Shown here: positions 25,501 through 27,498 of the stretch, one piece after another | Layout: each line of letters starts with the position of its first letter | Numbering within the stretch: the first letter of the stretch is position 1 | From: an uncultured Prevotellaceae bacterium | Lineage (GTDB): Bacteria; Bacteroidota; Bacteroidia; Bacteroidales; Bacteroidaceae | Assembly (NCBI GenBank): GCA_937898415.1 | Contig: CALDLA010000005.1 | Coordinates: forward strand, 1 to 27,498 | DNA: 27,498 bases | Direction: 5' to 3' | Notes under the pieces: generated by a model | The model's database searches: none | The model's input: the letters and a program-made list of their open reading frames with translations, nothing else | What the model was told of the DNA's origin: nothing | Made by a program: the position numbers and the translations under genes

Positions 25501-25905
25501 TCGCAGCTGGCCCTCCACCTCATCAGCGAGGGACAGAACGACAAGGCTAAGCAGGTGCTGGCACTGGCTGAAAAGGAGATTCCTACCTATAACGTAGCTG
25601 CCGACTTCGCCAGCGGTTCGCTTGACATCGCACGCGCCTACCTCTCTGTAGGACAGAAGGACAAAGGCAAGGCCGCTATCGAGGAACTCTGGAAGAAGTC
25701 TGCCCAGTACATGCGCTGGTTCTGCTCGCTCGACGGCACCCACTTCGCCAGCTATCAGCGCGAATGCCAGCTGCACCTCTACATCCTGCAGATGCTCGCA
25801 CAGATGACGGAGGAGCTTGACGAGAAGACTGCCGACAAGTACGCCAAGGATCTTGAGTCCGTCTTCCGTATGTTCCAGAGCAAAGGCGGCAACTTAGGGT
25901 ATTAA
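22585..25905 (+). CDS. DUF2723 (TMEM260-like) membrane protein, putative protein O-glycosyltransferase
   Basis: A large GT-C-like membrane protein of 1106 residues. The N-terminal two-thirds hold about a dozen hydrophobic helices. The first extracytoplasmic loop has the family hallmark SFWDCPEF (acidic D35/E38) and GHPPGAPFF (49-57), where GT-C enzymes place the catalytic acidic residue. A second signature, QTPVQPRERDYAYAGSFYAFAIW, precedes the last helices. The C-terminal part (from about residue 690) is soluble, with a TPR-like helical end (about 980-1095). The human member TMEM260 is a protein O-mannosyltransferase, so an O-glycosylation role is plausible by family. It is followed 3 bp later by a NodB deacetylase gene, suggesting a joint envelope-glycan role. 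Confidence 0.87.
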   Translation: MKQFRIVDNVCGWLAFLVAAIVYCSTIEPTASFWDCPEFITTGYRLEVGHPPGAPFFMLTANLFSQFASDPTQVAYMVNTMSALLSATCILFLFWSITHLTRRLLIDKWDELTTAKLIAIEAAGMVGALIYTFSDTFWFSAVEGEVYAYSSAFTAVVFWLILKWEDHADEPHSDRWLVLIMYMTGLSIGVHLLNLLCLPAIVLVYYYRRFPNANAKGSLLALLVSFALVAIVLYGVVPGIITVGGWFELFFVNTLGMSFNTGLYVYIVLLAAAVIWAIYETQTDGSEKRQNIAFMLSVALLGIPFYGYGWSAFIIGIIVLAALWFVLQRRDKDKQALVPARFKNTALLCMLMLMIGYSTYAVIVIRSDANPPMDQNSPEDIFTLGDYLGRDQYGQRPLFYGQAYSSQVALEPDGRYCRPVMSTGKPVWQRKEKASKDEKDSYFIVRTKDEYKYAQNMLFPRMYDAGHTQDYESWMGGVSGTEQPFDRCGETVMVKVPSQFENLRFFLSYQCNWMYWRYFMWNFAGRQNDIQGHGELEHGNWLSGIPFIDNARLGDQSLLPDELKENKGHNVFYCLPLLLGLIGLFWQSLKKGQKGIQQFWVVFFLFFMTGLAIVVYLNQTPVQPRERDYAYAGSFYAFAIWCGMGVAAICDLISSKLKKEPAWLMALIGLVGLLVPIQMASQTWDDHDRSGRYTCRDFGQNYLMTLQDKGNPIIFTNGDNDTFPLWYNQDTEGVRTDTRVCNLSYLQTDWYIDQMRRPAYDSPSLPISWERIEYCAGTNEYVQVDPSLKEQVLQLYREQPEEARKQFGDEPFELRNILKYWVRSTSKDFHVIPTDTVYMTIDKEAVRQSGMMLQGDSIPDRMVISLKGKGALYKGDLMMLEIIDRCNWTRPIYVATTVGQDNYMNLGDNFVQEGLANRITPFTTKNTGLKDFDTEKTYENVTKRYKYGNVSQKGIYLDETVTRMCYTHRRLLSQLALHLISEGQNDKAKQVLALAEKEIPTYNVAADFASGSLDIARAYLSVGQKDKGKAAIEELWKKSAQYMRWFCSLDGTHFASYQRECQLHLYILQMLAQMTEELDEKTADKYAKDLESVFRMFQSKGGNLGY

Positions 25906-25908
25906 TAC

Positions 25909-26520
25909 ATGTTTATTGAGCAACCGGCTATTTACCTCCGTTGGCTCTATCCGCGGGCTCTTTGGAGAATGAACCGTCGCGAACGGTCAGTCTATCTGAC
26001 CTTCGACGACGGTCCAATCCCCGAAGCCACGCCATTCATCCTCGATGTGCTCCGCCAGTATGGCATCCACGCCACCTTCTTCATGGTGGGCGACAATGTG
26101 CGCAAATATCCGGAACTCTACCAGCGCATACTGACCGAGGGGCACCAGATAGGAAACCACACCCACAACCACATCGGCGGCATCCGCCACTCGCTTCACG
26201 AATACAGTTACAACGTTGAGAAGGCCAATGCCTACATCAACGCCCACCTCTTCCGTCCGCCACACGGGTGGATGCGGCTGCCGCAGTTTGCCCTGCTCAG
26301 CCGTAAATATAAGGTAGTGATGTGGGACCTGGTCACCCGCGACTACTCCAAATGGTTGACTGCCGAGGATGTTGTCAACAACGTGAAGCGCTATGCCCGC
26401 AACGGCAGCATCATCACCTTCCACGACTCCCTAAAATCTATCGACAAACTACGTACAGCCTTGCCCCAGAGCATCGAATGGCTCAAGGAGCAAGGCTATG
26501 AGTTCAAAGTCTTTGAATAA
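25909..26520 (+). CDS. Polysaccharide deacetylase (NodB/CE4 family)
   Basis: A 203-residue metal-dependent deacetylase. All CE4 motifs are present: TFDDGP (31-36, catalytic base and metal Asp), HTHNH (84-88, metal ligands), RPPHGW, the MWDLVTRDY segment, and ITFHDS with the catalytic His. There is no convincing signal peptide; a short hydrophobic N-terminus (IYLRWLYPRALWRM) could associate with the membrane. It starts 3 bp after the DUF2723 stop and shares its transcript. Substrate unknown: N-acetylated envelope glycan or peptidoglycan are the usual options. Confidence 0.93.
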   Translation: MFIEQPAIYLRWLYPRALWRMNRRERSVYLTFDDGPIPEATPFILDVLRQYGIHATFFMVGDNVRKYPELYQRILTEGHQIGNHTHNHIGGIRHSLHEYSYNVEKANAYINAHLFRPPHGWMRLPQFALLSRKYKVVMWDLVTRDYSKWLTAEDVVNNVKRYARNGSIITFHDSLKSIDKLRTALPQSIEWLKEQGYEFKVFE

Positions 26521-26544
26521 AATAAAAACTGTGCGGTCAGGGAT

Positions 26545-26745
26545 TTATTCGTCCTCGTCCTCCCAGTCATCCCAGTCATCTTCGCGGCTGCGCACAATTA
26601 CGTCTCCATCGGCTGCGCCACCGAATTTTAGTCCAGAGGCGTTAGAGGTGACTTTGTTGATGGTGGGGTCACTACCACTGAGAAGATGGTAGCGCTGTCT
26701 CATCAAGACTTCTCTCATGGAAGGTTTTACATAATTCCTTTTCAT
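26545..26745 (-). CDS. Small acidic protein, function unknown
   Basis: A 66-residue protein (MKRNYVKPSMREVLMRQRYH... ending DDWDDWEDEDE). The N-terminal third is basic, the middle contains LLSGS and Gly/Ala-rich GLKFGGAADGD, and the tail is strongly acidic with two Trp. No cysteines and no signal peptide. It has its own TACCTTTG promoter box 40 nt upstream, which supports expression. As I recall, Prevotella genomes contain many short proteins opening with a similar basic MK-x-Y-x-KP block and LL-x-GS, but no function is established. A precursor-peptide reading is possible but unsupported by neighbouring maturation genes. Confidence 0.65.
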   Translation of the reverse strand: MKRNYVKPSMREVLMRQRYHLLSGSDPTINKVTSNASGLKFGGAADGDVIVRSREDDWDDWEDEDE

Positions 26746-26785
26746 ATCGATCGACTATTGATTAATTCATTTACATTTCTGAGTG

Positions 26786-26793
26786 CAAAGGTA
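26786..26793 (-). promoter_or_regulatory. Small-protein gene promoter -7 box
   Basis: TACCTTTG on the minus strand followed by GCACTC; the ATG is 40 nt downstream at 26745. Confidence 0.6.
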
Positions 26794-26922
26794 CACTTTT
26801 TTTTCGAAACAGCATCACAAAAACGTATTTTTTTTCTTAGTTCCCTCTGATTCTGTGGCTGGGTAGTCATCTTAGCCCGCCTGAACCGCAGTTGTGAGCA
26901 TCTTTCGCTGAAGAAACAAGCT

Positions 26923-27091
26923 AAATTCACTGAATTTGCAAGGTGAATTCACTGAATTTGCAAGGTGAATTCACTGAATTAACTAGCTAAATTCACTGAA
27001 TTTACTCGGTAAATTCACTGAAATTACAATGTAAATTCACTGAATTTGGTTTGTAAATTCACTGAATTTAGCATGTAAATACACTGAATTA
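26923..27091. repeat. Eight-unit palindromic direct-repeat array, 22-bp period
   Basis: Eight copies of the 15-bp core AAATTCACTGAATTT (a perfect 7-1-7 palindrome around a central C) begin at 26923, 26945, 26967, 26989, 27011, 27033, 27055 and 27077, exactly 22 bp apart. The core varies at few positions. The 7-bp spacers (GCAAGGT twice, ACTAGCT, ACTCGGT, ACAATGT, GGTTTGT, AGCATGT) are mostly different but end in GT or CT. The central C is always on the plus strand, so all units share orientation. The rest of 26794-27291 holds no gene I can support. Confidence 0.95.
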
Positions 27092-27141
27092 GGTATTCAC
27101 TCTTCGTTAGCGTAGCGCATGTCTTCAGTCGGGGTGCAAAT

Positions 27142-27203
27142 AATAACCCTGCCTTATTGCGCAATAAGGCAGGGTTATTTGACAATAAGGCAGGGTTATT
27201 GTC
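27142..27203. repeat. 38-bp perfect palindrome plus a third half copy
   Basis: Positions 27142-27159 and 27162-27179 are perfect inverted 18-bp arms (AATAACCCTGCCTTATTG and its complement) around CG. A third copy of the right arm follows at 27183-27200, itself bounded by inverted GACAATA/TATTGTC. It looks like a dispersed REP-like element; the long stem could also terminate transcription from the gene on its right. Confidence 0.92.
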
Positions 27204-27248
27204 GCAAGAATTCACTTTTTACTTCACCACGACCTTGAGCTAAAGCTC

Positions 27249-27282
27249 GAGCTTGCTCACGTTCGGAAGTGCGAGCGAGCTC
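27249..27282. other. GC-rich imperfect hairpin between two copies of a gene tail
   Basis: GAGCTTGCTCAC (27249-27260) and GTGCGAGCGAGCTC (27269-27282) can pair imperfectly around GTTCGGAA. The segment is flanked by direct repeats of CACGACCTTG (27229-27238 and 27301-27310), each encoding a KVV-type protein end. No U-tract follows on the minus strand, so a classical terminator is not certain. Confidence 0.45.
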
Positions 27283-27291
27283 TCACTTCTC

Positions 27292-27498
27292 TCACTTAAT
27301 CACGACCTTGCGGCCATTAACGATGTACAGTCCCTTGCGGGTGGGCTTGCCGTCGAGGCGGCGACCGTCAAGGCTATAAAACTTTTCACTTTTCACTTCT
27401 TCACTCTTCACTAGCGAAGCGCTGATTCCCGTCGTTTCGTTCTCGTCACCGAAATTCAAATTGAAGCCCGTCAACTGGCGGGCGAGGGCGGCGCCGGA
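27292..27498 (-). CDS. C-terminus of a secreted protein with sorting-domain-like tail (partial)
   Basis: The frame is open to the window edge, so this is the 3' end of a longer gene; a TTG within it is not a start. The visible 68 residues include FNLNFGDENETTGIS followed by FYSLDGRRLDGKPTRKG and LYIVNGRKVVIK. This is the common C-terminal signature of Prevotella exported proteins, similar to type IX secretion sorting domains. The linker LVKSEEVKSEK between the two parts is encoded by a heptamer array. The catalytic or binding part of the protein lies outside the window, so its function is unknown. Confidence 0.85.
   Translation of the reverse strand, partial: SGAALARQLTGFNLNFGDENETTGISASLVKSEEVKSEKFYSLDGRRLDGKPTRKGLYIVNGRKVVIK
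27381..27412. repeat. Heptamer-type array inside the terminal gene
   Basis: CTTTTCA and CTTCACT-type units with period about 7 (coding strand AGTGAAG/AGTGAAA), encoding a Lys/Ser/Glu linker just before the C-terminal sorting-like domain. Same heptamer as at 22498-22525. Confidence 0.8.

Noticed and set aside
24868..25776. 302-codon minus-strand open frame opposite the DUF2723 gene
   Set aside because: Shadow of a well-supported coding frame; composition (Val/Leu/His/Glu rich) is typical of the reverse frame of a GC-rich gene.
26742..26930. 62-codon minus-strand open frame
   Set aside because: It covers the promoter of the small acidic protein and runs into the repeat array; no family features.
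26923..27091. CRISPR array
   Set aside because: The repeat core is 15 bp and the spacers 7 bp, far below CRISPR dimensions, and no cas genes are present. The fixed 22-bp period fits a protein-binding or iteron-like array better.
27024..27215. 63-codon minus-strand open frame with NNPALL repeats
   Set aside because: It is a translation of the palindromic REP-like element and part of the 22-bp array, so its repeats are DNA repeats and not evidence of a protein.

Overview
The window reads as a chromosomal contig end from a Bacteroidales bacterium, most likely Prevotella or a close relative. The evidence is: promoters of the Bacteroidetes type (TAnnTTTG about 20 bp downstream of TTG/TTTG) in front of most transcription units; a propeller/Y_Y_Y sensor of the hybrid two-component class; hemicellulose-targeting GH51 and GH31 enzymes; a C-terminal sorting-like tail (YSLDGRRL...GLYIVNGRKVVIK) at the right edge; and a GC-rich coding / AT-rich intergenic pattern. 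The first 54 bases are pure G and look like a sequencing or assembly artefact at a contig end.

Layout. 55-2987 (minus): dnaG-queD-queE plus the first codons of a membrane protein, one tightly packed operon (primase plus two steps of queuosine/7-deazaguanine synthesis). 3113-4207 (plus): mnmA, tRNA 2-thiolation. 4267-5859 (plus): secreted GH51 arabinofuranosidase. 5888-13113 (minus): an operon lacI, propeller sensor, secreted GH31 alpha-xylosidase/alpha-glucosidase, with a LacI-type operator lying on the lacI promoter. 13165-14091 (minus) and 14218-14880 (plus): divergent CDP-alcohol phosphatidyltransferase and IspD/TarI-like cytidylyltransferase, plausibly making and using a CDP-polyol. 14877-16127 (minus): membrane PAS histidine kinase. 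16239-22467 (plus): a probable operon of an RlmL-like rRNA methyltransferase, S9 dipeptidyl peptidase, purD, a polytopic membrane protein and a YqaA-type small membrane protein. 22585-26520 (plus): a DUF2723 (TMEM260-like) GT-C type membrane protein coupled to a NodB polysaccharide deacetylase. 26545-26745 (minus): a small acidic protein. 26800-27291: a repeat-rich intergenic region. 27292-27498 (minus): the C-terminus of a secreted protein.

The most unusual content is not a gene. Short tandem arrays with a 7-bp period occur at ten places: inside queE (twice), dnaG, mnmA, the GH31 gene (twice), the peptidase gene and the terminal gene, always in frame, and also as the entire DPP-purD spacer and in the upstream promoter region of the DUF2723 gene. 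They use different heptamers, but three of them (mnmA and both GH31 sites) share a near-identical end read in the same frame (peptide SNSKL). This resembles the heptanucleotide STRR repeats of filamentous cyanobacteria and suggests an active process that seeds heptamer arrays. A second structure is an eight-unit array at 26923-27091 with an exact 22-bp period: a conserved 15-bp palindrome and a mostly variable 7-bp spacer, an iteron-like layout. Next to it lie a 38-bp perfect palindrome with a third half copy, and a duplicated C-terminal tail. The propeller sensor also appears to be a pseudokinase: it keeps its sensory half but lacks the phospho-acceptor helix, the G2 box and any output domain.
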